A stretch of DNA of 64,000 nucleotides from Dactylis glomerata (GCA_007115705.1 QXEO01001570.1:481840-545839), one strand, 5' to 3'. Shown: positions 21,677 through 32,400, numbered from the stretch's first letter. Notes: generated from the letters alone by a model not told the origin. Program-made: numbers and translations.

Positions 21677-21679
21677 TAG

Positions 21680-24600
21680 GAAGGCGCGCTCGTCGAGTTC
21701 CTCCGTGAGCGCTGGGAAATCTTCGCCTGGTGTCCATCCGACATGCCAGGGGTTCCCAGGGAACTCGTCGAGCACGCATTAAACGTAGATCCCAAGGCAA
21801 AACCAGTCAAGCAACCATTGAGGCGATTTGATGAACCTAAAAGGAAGGCGATAGCGTCAGAATTGCACAGGCTAGAAAATGCCGGATTTATCAGGGAAAT
21901 CAAAACTTCGAGTTGGGTATCGAACCCAGTCATAGTACCCAAGAAGAATACAGACGTACAAAGAGTGTGCGTCGACTACACATCTCTCAATAAGCATTGT
22001 CCAAAGGATCCCTTCCCTCTACCCCGCATCGATCAGATAATCGATTCTACAGCGGGATGCGCAAGGCTTTCATTTTTGGACGCATATTCTGGTTACAATC
22101 AGATCAAATTGAAGAAAGAGGATGAGGAAAAAACGGCCTTCATCACACCATACAGAGTATTTTGCTACCAGGTAATGCCGTTCGGCCTAAAAAATGCAGG
22201 AGCAACTTATCAACGGATGATGCAAAATTGCCTCGGAAGCCAAATAGGACGCAATATCCAAGTCTACATTGATGATGTAGTCATCACAACGAGAGAAGAG
22301 AAATCTTTAATCAGCGACTTGGCAGAAACCTTCGACAACCTGAACAAGTACAAGCTTAAGCTGAACCCGACAAAATGTTCCTTCGGAGTTTCAGCAGGGC
22401 AACTTTTGGGGTTCTTGGTATCAGCACGAGGAATAGAGGCAAATCCAGAGAAGATTCAAGCAATTATAACAATGGGGAAACCCACGAAACTCCACGACGT
22501 ACAGAAATTGGCAGGACGCGTTGCGGCATTAAGTCGCTTCGTTGCTCGACTAGGGGAGAAGGCGCTTCCTTTTTATGCACTTATGAAGAAGTCAGACGAT
22601 AAATTTGAGTGGACAGAAGAAGCAGACGCAGCGTTTGCACAGTTGAAAAAAGTGCTTTCCACGCCACCAGTGCTGGTCGCACCAAAAGAGAAAGAGCCAC
22701 TGTTGTTGTACATCGCCGCAACCAATCAGGTGGTGAGTACAGCTCTAGTAGTCAAAAGAAGCGAAGAAGGAAAAGCTCATGGCGTCCAGAGGCCGGTATA
22801 CTTCATCAGTGAAGTGTTATCTCCAACCAAACAAAGGTACCCGCATTATCAGAAGTTGGCATACAGTGTCTTTACAACCGCACGTAAACTACGACAGTAT
22901 TTTGCGGTGCACCCAATTATAGTGGTCAATGAAGCACCACTATCGAACATATTGAACAACCCTCTAGCGACGGGATGTGTCTCTTTGTGGGGAATCGAGT
23001 TATCTCCCATGGACATCACGTACGAAAAAAGGAAGGCGATCAAGTCGCAAGTCTTGCCAGACTTTACAGCAGAGTGGCTCGAGCTGCAAAGCACGGGACC
23101 ACCAGATTTATCGAGTACTTGGACAATGTACTTCGACGGTTCTAAGAGAGTCCAAGGCGCAGGCGCAGGAGTAGTGTTGATATCACCTCATGGAGACAAA
23201 TTAAAGTACGTCTTAAGGATGAGCTTTCCGCAGGCTTCCAACAACGAAGCGGAGTACGAGGCTTTGTTGCACGGAATGAAGATGGCTAAAGCGTGTGGAG
23301 CAACTCGCCTAAAAATATTTGGAGATTCCAACCTTGTTGTTCAGTAAGTCATGAACAGATGTGACACAATCAATGACAACATGATGGCCTACAAAAATTT
23401 GTACCATTACCTAGAAGGAACGTTCGATGGATGCGAAGTCTCGCACGTAAGCAGGAACAGCAATGAAGAAGCCGACAATTTAGCAAATATCGGGTCACAG
23501 TGTTTACCTGTGCCGTCCGGAGTATTTTGGGAGGAAATAGTGGAAAGATCAATAAAAAGTGAAAAAAGTTCGACTACTACAGCAGGCTCGGGGGCTACGT
23601 CAGAACCAGAGGTGATCATGATGATAGAAGAAACATGGATGCAGCCATATCTCGCGTACATGATAAATAAAAAAACTACCAGAAGATGCAGTGGAGGCCA
23701 AGAGGATAACTCGAAGATCGAAAGCGTTTGTCGTGTTGGAAGGGAAATTATACAAGAGAAGTATTACCGGCATTTTACAGCGTTGTGTAACGCCCCAGGA
23801 AGGGCAAGCAATCCTGAGAGACATACACGGCGGAGTATGTGGCCATCATGCTAGCAGCAGAGCAATAGCGGCAAAAGCTTTCCGAGCAGGATTCTATTGG
23901 CTAACAGCCATCGAGGACGCAAAAGATATAGTTCGAAAGTGTGAAGCATGTCAAAGGTTTGCATCTAGGCCGCATGCACCAGCAGCGGAGCTACAAACAA
24001 TACCATTATCTTGGCCCTTCGCGCAATGGGGCCTCGATATGGTGGGAAAGTTGCACAAATCCTGGCCAGGAGGGCATGTCTACATGCTAGTGGCAGTAGA
24101 TAAATTCACCAAATGGGTAGAAGCGGCCCCAGTAACAACTCAAGATTCTACAGCAGCAATCAGCTTCATCAAGTCAATAGTTTTCCGTTTTGGTGTACCA
24201 CACAGCATCATCACAGACAACGGGACAAATTTTACTTCAAAGGAATTCAAGAGTTACTGCGAAGGATTGGGAATCAAGCTCAAATTCGCATCTGTGGCAC
24301 ACCCGAAGACAAACGGGCAAGTCGAAAAAGCCAATGGCCTAATATGTAGTGGAATAAAAAAGAGGCTCTTAGCACCTCTTGAGAAAGCCAAGAGCGCTTG
24401 GGTAGAAGAATTGCCCTCCGTTCTTTGGAGTCTAAGAACTACTCCTAATGCAGCAACTCAAGAAACTCCTTTTTTCCTGGTCCATGGCACCGAAGCCGTG
24501 CTTCCAGTCGAAGTGACGCACGAGGCTCCAAGAGTAACAGCGTATGACGAGACAACGTCAAGAGAGGCATTGCAAGATGATGTCGATGCACTAGATGAAG

Positions 24601-24872
24601 CAAGAGACAAAGCATTAGAAAGGGCTACACAATATCAACAAAGCCTACGAAACTACCATAGTAGTCGAGTTCGTCCACGATCCTTCGTGGTGGGAGACCT
24701 TGTTTTGCGACTCAGGCAGGACAGCCACGGCAAATTGGAGTCTCCTTGGGTGGGACCTTACATCGTCACCGAAGTAATACTAGGAGGAGCATATCGACTA
24801 CAAGACAAGAAGACTGGGAAGGACGAGAGCAACCCGTGGAATGCAGAACAGCTACGACGTTTTTACGTGTAG
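21680..24872 (+). pseudogene. pol: G1 pol: RT, two RNase H domains, integrase; disrupted
   Basis: The frame opens after the family-wide TAG at 21677. RT spans about 21740-22500 with catalytic YIDDVV at 22264-22281. A degenerate first RNase H lies at about 22660-22960. A second, archaeal-like RNase H (MYFDGSKRVQGAG, NNEAEYEALLHG, FGDSN) spans 23127-23340, the dual arrangement known from the Tat lineage. TAA at 23345-23347 breaks the frame, and an extra base near 23668-23680 shifts it. Integrase then reads to 24872: HHCC zinc domain (GHHA, CEACQ), catalytic D in GLDMVG, D in TDNGTNF, E in NGQVEKAN, and a C-terminal GDLVLRL domain. Two local lesions plus the stop at 21617 make it non-autonomous. 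Confidence 0.9.
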
Positions 24873-25311
24873 ACTAAGTATAGTGGTATCAATAAATTCG
24901 AGTTAGCCTTCTGAACCCAGAACATGAAGCCACAGGTCGGGTTCTTTGGGTTGAACTCGACAAAATTATACAATTATTTGTTACTTCTCCGCTCGGGGGC
25001 TTCAACCCTTGGGTCGTACGGAAAAAAATTATTATGGCAAGTTGAAGGTTTTCTTTCATTATAAGGTTGTTTAGACAACCCGATAAATACTGAGAGAAAT
25101 TGGTTCATAAAAAGAACCCGGTATTACTCCTACATTTTTTGGTTCGTAAAGAACCCGATATATGGAAAGCATACCTCAGAACATGACTTGTTCTCATGGT
25201 ACTAGCAAAAGACATCGACACAAAAGTACGAATATGCATTACAAAAATCATTGCAGGAAGGACATTATCAAACGAAATTACATGGATAGCAGATCCTAAT
25301 GGAGCTAGACT
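24873..25311. other. G1 spacer between integrase and the antisense gene
   Basis: Non-coding, about 0.44 kb. It has the motif CCGCTCGGGGGCTTCAACCC (24990-25009), also found in G2 near 60170-60192 and in degenerate form in G5. The antisense gene's 3' UTR and terminator should lie here. The equivalent spacer in G2 is 60042-60477 and in G5 46736-47127. Confidence 0.6.
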
Positions 25312-25884
25312 TCAAGCTTCATATTTCTTCTGGCATTGGGTGCCATCGTAGATCCTCACGTCAAACTTCGACATCCCGATGTGGAAGTCGAAGGCCATGA
25401 AGAAGCCTTGATGGATGTCATGGTCTTCTGCAAATTGCGACCAGCCGCCCCTGAAGTATTGCTCGCCGTTGCCATCGTACCACACCTCCACCTCATACGG
25501 GATACCACTGCCAGACTGCTCGCGGAGAATAGCCTCTCGCAGTTCGCGCCCATCCATAAACTTGGTAAAATTCAGCGGCAGGCGCTGAATCTCACGGCAT
25601 TGCGCCATGGCAATGCAGAAAAAGGAGAAGATTTGAGGAAGAGCAGCGGGAGCGGCAGGAGCAGCAGGAGGAGGAGCAGCAGGACCTGGAGCGGCGCCAG
25701 TCACCTTGGGCTTGTTCTTGCTACCAGGTGGGCGGCCGGGACGACGCTTAGCTGGAGCATCCGATGAAGTTCCAGCGATGGCCAGAGTGGTATTGCTCTT
25801 GTTTTTGCTGCCACGAGGGCGACCCCGACCTCGTGGTGCCACCAGAGATCCAAGGTTCAGACGAGAACCTTCAGCATCTGCCAT
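25312..25884 (-). CDS. G1 antisense accessory gene: AT-hook and B3-like DNA-binding protein
   Basis: 190 aa, intronless, antisense to the element and complete. AT-hook 1 is at residues 18-29 (RGRGRPRGSKNK), AT-hook 2 at 47-60 (RRPGRPPGSKNKPK), then an Ala/Pro linker to about 84. Residues 86-185 look like a plant B3 domain: LPLNFTKFMDG, EVEVWYDG, YFRGGWSQFAEDH, GFFMAFDFH, SKFDVRIYD. B3 domains bind specific DNA and AT-hooks bind the minor groove of AT-rich DNA, so a nuclear DNA-binding role is inferred. Related ORFs lie at the same place in G2 (60478-61068) and G5 (46169-46735). Maize Grande, of the same lineage, is known to carry an antisense accessory gene with its own promoter. Domain calls are by eye. 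Function in the element is unknown. Confidence 0.85.
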   Translation of the reverse strand: MADAEGSRLNLGSLVAPRGRGRPRGSKNKSNTTLAIAGTSSDAPAKRRPGRPPGSKNKPKVTGAAPGPAAPPPAAPAAPAALPQIFSFFCIAMAQCREIQRLPLNFTKFMDGRELREAILREQSGSGIPYEVEVWYDGNGEQYFRGGWSQFAEDHDIHQGFFMAFDFHIGMSKFDVRIYDGTQCQKKYEA

Positions 25885-25994
25885 GAGAACAAGGGAAAAA
25901 CCTCGGAAAACCCTAGATGAAGAAGAGAAGACGATGCGGTGGAGAACGAATCTGATTAGGGTTTTTACCTTTACCAGATGGTGCTTTATTTATA
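25885..25994 (-). promoter_or_regulatory. Promoter and 5' UTR of the G1 antisense gene
   Basis: On the minus strand TATAAATA (25994 to 25987) lies about 100 bases upstream of the ATG at 25884. The leader holds AAACCCTAAT and CATCTAGGGTTTTCC, words of the telo-box type common in plant promoters and leaders. The same order occurs in G5 (TATA 46046-46053) and G2 (TATA 61193 to 61186), although the surrounding bases differ. Confidence 0.8.
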
Positions 25995-27000
25995 AGCACG
26001 TATTATTGGGCCCCCGCGCTACAGCACAGCCCATAAACATATTTTGCAGCAGGAGTTAAATTCTGCGTACAGCAGACGATAATATCAACGAAGAAAAACA
26101 AGAAAAGGAGACTATGGTCGCACGATATGGAAACCTCGACTTGGACTCGGGGGCTTGTCAAATAATAAGATATCCACAGAAGAAAGAAGAGCTGAACTTT
26201 GAGCCTATGCTTGACCACAAGTCGCCAAACATAGCCTCGGGGGCTACTCCCATCGGGAGCGCTGAGCGCGCACCCGATAGAGACAAAATAATCAATATTG
26301 GAGAGGCGGAAGGATAAGCATACAAACTTCGACTACGTAGTCGACAAAATGAAGAGAGATTACTCCCATCGGGAGCGCTGAGCGCGCACCCGACGATATT
26401 CATTGGTAAAGCATTGGAGATTGGAGAAGTGTTACTCCCATCGGGAGCGGGCTTTATGGTTGTAGAAACCTGAATATTTTCAGTCAAAATTTGACTGCGA
26501 CATAAGATTCTCGAGTTGCGTTATCGCAACGAAACTCGAATGCCATGATTTGTCACGAAGGTAAGACCCCGGGATCCGTCCTGTGCGGCCTGGTATACGC
26601 ACATGGATGCGCTCTGCTGGTATGTATCCGTGTCTACGACGCGAAGAAAATCCTGGTGGACGCACTGGGTACCCTGAGAATCACTGGGATTCATTCTTTG
26701 TAAGTCCTAAATGCGGCAAAAGAGTGGGTTTGACCGGTATCCCGAATTCAAGTCCAAGGGGATTGAATTTGAAGTAGGTGACAAGTATCTGCTCCGGCAG
26801 TTAACTGACCTCTAGATCCGTCAGAGTTGTCAGGCTTGTTCATCAAACCCCCTTGCAAAAAAATATCATGAAAATAAGTCAAAAAAAGACCAAGTCGAAG
26901 ATTTGAAGATATGAAGAAGTCGAAGAATTAATCAAGTTGAAGATTTGAAGATTAGAGATTCAACCTGAATCTACAATTCTGGTAGAATCTCAGGGGCTAC
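25995..27000 (+). other. G1 3' non-coding region with repeated hairpins and PPT
   Basis: It contains three copies of CTCCCATCGGGAG (26247, 26363 and 26437), two of them followed by CGCTGAGCGCGCACCCGA, and GGGGGCTAC words. A conserved hairpin sits at 26507-26541, followed by a block conserved in G2 and G5 (about 26570-26700). The region ends CTCAGGGGCTAC at 26989-27000, the likely polypurine tract. No sense-strand coding frame is convincing. Confidence 0.7.
26507..26541 (+). other. Conserved RNA-like hairpin (G1 copy)
   Basis: The inner stem is GTTGCG, loop TTAT, CGCAAC (26515-26530). Outer pairs are ATTC with GAAT and GAG with CTC. G2 (61706-61740) and G5 (45432-45466, minus) keep the fold; G5 replaces a C-G pair by T-A, and both have G-T wobbles. 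Its role is unknown. Confidence 0.6.
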
Positions 27001-27335
27001 TGACAAGGGTATAGTTAATAGAGCCCGTTAGTTAAGTACCCCTAAGGCCCGTTTAGCTAGGCCCAATTGTAATGATAGTCGAATACGAGTTATTACCGTA
27101 TGTCGATATTTGTAATCTGTATCGGACCATACCCGATCCTCGAGACCTGGCCACCTATATATAGGGGTCAGGAGGGGACGGTGTAGGGCAGATTGAAAGC
27201 AAGCTAGGTTGAACACCCAAGTTTACTTTCGATACACACCTATTTTGACTAACTTTACCTTCGAGTTCATCCGACGCCCTATCTCCCCGATCCTAAGTCC
27301 TTCATCTAGGACATTTGTCGAGTTAACCCTCGTCA
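27001..27335 (+). repeat. G1 3' LTR
   Basis: 335 bp, three mismatches to the 5' LTR at 6935-7269 by eye. It is followed by the target duplication CCAGG at 27336-27340. Confidence 0.93.
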
Positions 27336-27437
27336 CCAGGCAGTAGTGATTCTCACTACGTCCAGGAGTTCGAGTTGTTTGTTGTATTTGGAGTCTGGAC
27401 GGCTGGCGTGGGGACTCTGGCGACTTCTTTTGTCCAC
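27336..27437 (+). pseudogene. Captured gene fragment in the Helitron, second part of the split exon
   Basis: After the G1 target duplication the frame of 6735-6934 continues without shift (SSDSHYVQEFELFVVFGVW and on) into a hydrophobic stretch. It ends before GTAAGG at 27438, a good donor site. The exact continuation across the G1 junction supports a once-intact exon. The parent gene was not recognised; the hydrophobic segment suggests an organellar membrane protein. Confidence 0.5.
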
Positions 27438-27497
27438 GTAAGGAGCGCCCCTTTCTTTGCTTGGTTGTGTTGATGGTTTTGACTGTTCCACGATTAC

Positions 27498-27832
27498 TGA
27501 CGAGGGTTAACTCGACAAATGTCCTAGATAAAGGACTTAGGATCGGGGAGATAGGGCGTCGGATGAACTCGAAAGTAAAATCAGTCAAATAAGGTGTCTA
27601 TCGAAAGTGAACGTGGGTGTAAAACCTGGCTTGCTTTCAATCTGTCCCTCACCGTCCCCTCCTGGCCCCTATATATAGGTGGCCAGGTCTCAGGGATCGG
27701 GAGGGATCCGATACAGATTACAATATCGAGATACGATATGAACTCGTATTTCGACTAACGTTACAATTGGGCCTAGCTTAACGGGCCTCAGGGGTACTCA
27801 ACTGTCGGGCTCTATTATCTATACCCTTGTCA
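27498..27832 (-). mobile_element. S1: solo LTR of the G1/G2/G5 Gypsy family
   Basis: 335 bp, reading TGACGAGGGTTAAC to CCCTTGTCA on the plus strand, that is the reverse complement of the family LTR. TSD ATTAC is at 27493-27497 and 27833-27837. It arose by recombination between the two LTRs of a full element. It lies in the presumed intron of the captured gene. Confidence 0.92.
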
Positions 27833-28384
27833 ATTACACATGTGCAGATTGAATGCAAGTAATTACATGTACTCCAAATCTTAAACTAACCCAAGAACGT
27901 GCCATATATATGTTATATTTTTTGGTTTCACTGGTGGAAATCGGGGAATTTGCACCGGTTTGTAACTACCTTTTGCACCGGTTTTGGAACCGGTGCAACG
28001 CATCCGGGACTAAAAGTCTTAACCTTTAGCACCGGTTGCGTTACGAACCGGTGCTAAAGGCCCTCCACGTGGCCTCCCACACGGGCCCCCGTCGGAGGAC
28101 CTTTAGCACCGGTTTGTAATATGAACCGGTGCTAGAGGATGGCGACGTGGCAGCCCCTGCAGTGTTTGGCTAAAACCCTAATCCCTAGCCTTTTGAAATA
28201 CGGTTTTTTCGGGTATTTGAAAAATGTTGATGCACATATAAAAGAAACCATCATATATAGTACACAATATCGTCATACATATAGAGATCGAAGCTAGTAT
28301 GTGTTATCTTTTATCGTGTTTGGTCGAACATATTACATAATGGAACATTGTACGCGTTCATGAATATATACAATATAATTTCAG

Positions 28385-29347
28385 CTACGATTTTCCAAAA
28401 TCGTAATGCCGATGGTATTCACCGGTTGGTGCTATGACCTCATCAAGTAGGAATCCCGCCAGTTCCTCTTGAATTGCTCGTATACGCTCAGTTGCTAGAA
28501 GACGATCCCGCTTCAGTTCGATCTAATGTAAAGAAGAGGATCAATATATATGAATGAAGAAACTCAACATAAATGATGGTAATAAAATAAAATTGTGAAT
28601 ATTGTTTACGTACATCTAGTTGTTCTAGTCTTCTCTTCTCACGACAAGTCTCTCGCATGAACTCGCAGACATAGAATCCACATAAATTATTCCCGTCTTC
28701 TTGCTTCAAGCACTTTACGAGAATAGAGTTCAATCAAAATAATAATCAAGGATGATAATGGTATTGAAACTAGAACCAACGAGATGCGCGGACCTAGCTA
28801 GTAGTACTTACCGGTACTTGTTTAAATTCAAGCTCATTTCTCCAGGGACCCGGTGCCTTAGCCGTGAACCGTTTCCAAGCACTGCCCCGCAAAGAAAATG
28901 AATAAAGAAGTTAGTAATTACTTGATATCGGGAAATGAACGAAAGTAGCTGATATAGTGCCATGCATAATGATTGAAATTACCGCTGGAGTGTATCAATC
29001 ATGTCCCCGAATGTCTCAAGGGATTTTTTTTTCGAGTCCATGACTAGTACTCGTCCTCTATCAAGTTCAATAACTAGCAGAATAAAATGATAGCTGCGCA
29101 CACACATAACACACACTTAACATCGAGTAACCAAAATATATAGTAATGTGTATAAGACAGTTAACACACTCACTTGAAATTGTAAGGAAATAGTATTTTC
29201 GTCATGGTTTCTTGTTTCCTTAACGCCCGTACCAAGTTATCCTCCGTGTCCTTGATATGGTTATGGAGAGTTACCTCGTTCACGGTATATGGGTCAATGA
29301 ACCCAATATCATAGATTTGTCCTCTTTTGCATTCGAGTTTCTTCAAT
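28385..29347 (-). pseudogene. CACTA gene, C-terminal exons with Ulp1-like protease domain
   Basis: Reading on the minus strand, exons are about 29347-29174, 29093-28983, 28881-28812, 28712-28614 and 28522-28385, with GT/AG ends and compatible phases. The protein shows the Ulp1/C48 cysteine protease signature: His in YHFILLVIEL, Asp in VLVMDSKKKSLE, Cys in EDGNNLCGFYVCEF. Such domains are common at the C-terminus of CACTA and MULE proteins. The preceding large exon ends at a donor (29432/29431) in matching phase, so this is the tail of the same gene. The catalytic residues are present; the gene is broken further upstream. Confidence 0.7.
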
Positions 29348-29431
29348 CTGCATAATATAGTGAGTAAAATTATGCATGCAATAAACGAGATGAGATAAAG
29401 ACTTATAGTTACAAGGAAAAATAATACTTAC

Positions 29432-32400
29432 AAACAATAGGCACTGATCATCGATTTGTCGAGGGCGTCATGATTGTATAACTGAAATAATTCAGCAACT
29501 TCGATGTTTATGTCGTCGTTTCCACGAAAGAAATGCTCATCATTAATTCCTATTACGATCCAATTCTGCCCACGCTGTGAGGCTTCCAAGTACCAGTTAT
29601 GCAATTTTCGCATTCTTGTTGGTAGATTAGGAATCTCCTCGGGTCTGACGAGAGGGCTCCCATACCGGTATTTGTATGCTACTACTTCAGCCGTGGGGAA
29701 ATCACACCTGCTTAAGTATTGAGCAACAGACATACCTGCAGCTTTGGCCTCCTCTTTGTACAGTGCTATGATCTCTGGATCATACTGGACATCGGGAAAC
29801 ACTTGGAGCGGGGGGCAAGAGTTCATCTGTTCTCCGAGCTGAGGAACTGATTTACCTTTCGACCGCTTTGCTGCATCTGACTTGAGAATAGTTCGGTCAT
29901 AATCTGATGCAAGCCTTGGCTCGGGTTGGTGAAGGTTCTTCAACATTTTTAACACTTTTGGATCTAGAGGAGGCTGCTCGGCGGACTGCTCGGTCTTCTT
30001 TCTCTTCAAATTTTCAAAGAAGTTCTTTGATGATTTCTCTTGTACCTTCGCCGCGGTTTCCTCCGGAGTATAGTCGTAAGGTCTCTTTGGAGGAACCTTA
30101 GGTACTCTTGGAAGGGGCTCCTGTCGACGGATCGGTGATCGGTTACTCTTGGGAGCGGCGATGGTACGCTTCTGCCTTTGGCTTTGAGCCTCAGTGGGTG
30201 GAGGTGGCGGAGACGGCTCACTAGCTGGGGAAGGCTGGTATGCTGGAGAAGGCTGACGCGGAGATGGCGGAGAAGGCTGACGCGGAGATGGCGGAGATGG
30301 CTGATGTGGCGGTGGAGAAGGGTGACGGGCTGGAGACCTTGGCGTCCAATTTGGAAGCATGATTAATTCCTTTAGCCATAGAACGGTGGTCTTCTTGGCT
30401 TCTCCCAGCTCGTACAAATCCCCTTCACCCGCAGGGTGGTCAAGCTTCAGCTGCTCAAATCCGCCCATAACTTCATCCACCCCGGCAACAGCATAGCCAG
30501 GTGGAATCGAACGGCAATGATAAGTTGAATCAGGTCCAATGGGTAAGGCATAGCCGACCGCCACCTTCATGGTTATGTTCACGACCTTCACATGTAGCTC
30601 GCAAGATGTCGACTCCGTGATATCATCCACTGGATAGCGGATCGCCGGTTCATCATCATCCGCTGGGAGGTCCGTGGAAGCCACGCTGCTTTTCCGCTGA
30701 GATGGTGGGCCGGTAGCATCATATCCGGCTTCTATCTGTGGCTGAGATGCGGCGGTTCCTTGCTGGCGTATCCGATTTAACAAGTCTGATTGCCGCTTCA
30801 GCTCTTGTTCTATCTGAGACATGCGGTCTGCTTCCCTTTCCTTTCTTCTCTGACGGCTTCTATCGGGAAATTTCTTCATTTCCACGGGAAACCCGAGTTT
30901 CCACGGTTTGGAGCCCGGAGTGGTTCGTGTTCGTCCTGGGTGTTCATCATTCCCAAGGGCGCGCGTGAGCTCGTCCTTCTCTCTTTCGGGATGGAACCTT
31001 CCCTCTTCAACATCCTTTGATGCGCTTCTAAGGGCATCAATGGGAAGAGGGTCTTCGTCATGCTTTTTTGTATATACACACTTCCCTTCCGAGTCCAACT
31101 TCCCTCCATGCCCGTAAAACCAATCCCTTGACCGATCATTCCATTTCAATGTCTCCGGAATGATCCCTTTGGCAATTAGATCGTCCTCCATCTTCTTCCA
31201 CTTAGGCTTGCCAGTCTTGTAGCCTCCTTGCCCCATAGTATGGTGATACTTCTTTTTAGCAGCATTTTTCTTATTTATTTCTGACCTTCGCTTAGCTGCC
31301 TCTGAAGTCTTGTACTCCACGAATGCGTCCCAGTGATCTTTTATCTTCTCATATTGTCCAGTGAACACCGGAGTCTTTTTTTGGTCGACAAAATCCTTGT
31401 ACAATCTTTTCTTCCAGGTGTTGAATTGTATTGCCATCCTCGAAAGAGTCCACTTCTTGACTTTCCGCTCTATGATATTCAGATGACGATCATCGTCATC
31501 TGAATCCTCCTCATTTGAATCCTCCTCATTTGGAACAGATTGACCGCCAGGACCCTTTCCAAAGATTACTTCTAGGTCCCTGACCATATCAAATAAATCA
31601 TCACCAGTACGGAGATTAGGCTTTTGCCGGTGATCTGCCACACCTCTAAAATGCTTGCCTTTCTTTCTTACGGAATGCGTGGTCGTAAGAAATCGACGAT
31701 GCCCCAAGTACACAATCTTCTTGCATTTTTCCAAATATATAGCGTCAGTCTTATCTAAACAGTGCGTGCATGCATTGTATCCCTTGTTTATTTGTCCTGA
31801 AAGGTTACTAAGAGCAGGCCAATCATTGATGGTTACGAAAAGCAACGCTCGTAGGTCAAACGGCTCCTGTTTGTGCTCATCCCATGCACGTACACCTGGT
31901 TTGGTCCATAACTGTAAGAGTTCATCAACTAATGGTCTTAGATACACATCAATGTCATTGCCAGGTTGCTTCGGACCTTGGATGAGCACTGGCATCATAA
32001 TGAACTTCCGCTTCATGCACAACCAAGGAGGAAGGTTATAGATACATAGAGTTACAGGCCAGGTGCTATGACTGCAGCTCTGCTCCCCAAAAGGATTCAT
32101 GCCATCTGTACTCAGACCAAACCTTAAGTTCCTTGCGTCGCCTGCAAAGTCTGGGTAGTCTCTCTCAATTTTTCTCCACTGCGACCCATCAGCGGGGTGT
32201 CTCAACATCGCGTCTTTCTTACGGTCTTCTTTGTGCCATCGTAACAACCTGGCATGCTCTTTGTTTCTAAACAGACGTTTCAACCGTGGTATTATAGGAG
32301 CATACCACATGACCTTGGCAGGAACCCTCTTTCTGGGGGCTCGCCATCAACATCACCAGGGTCATCTCGTCTGATCTTATATCGCAGTGCAGTGCATACC

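Larger units (their letters stand above)
6935..27335 (+). mobile_element. G1: Tat-lineage Ty3/Gypsy LTR retrotransposon (host of C1)
   Basis: The 335-bp LTRs are 6935-7269 and 27001-27335, flanked by TSD CCAGG (6930-6934 and 27336-27340). Without C1 the element is about 8.9 kb. Order: LTR, PBS, gag-protease, RT, degenerate RNase H, a second RNase H of the archaeal-like type, integrase, antisense AT-hook/B3 gene, repeat-rich 3' region, PPT, LTR. Dual RNase H and a long 3' region with an extra ORF are hallmarks of the Tat lineage (maize Grande is a well-known member). The LTRs differ at about 3 of 335 positions, so the insertion is recent. Pol carries stops and a frameshift, so this copy is not autonomous. 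Confidence 0.92.

Noticed and set aside
30178..30366. Trp/Arg-rich plus-strand ORF
   Set aside because: It is the complement of the Pro/Ser repeat (SPPSPRQPSPP) of the CACTA protein, not a gene.
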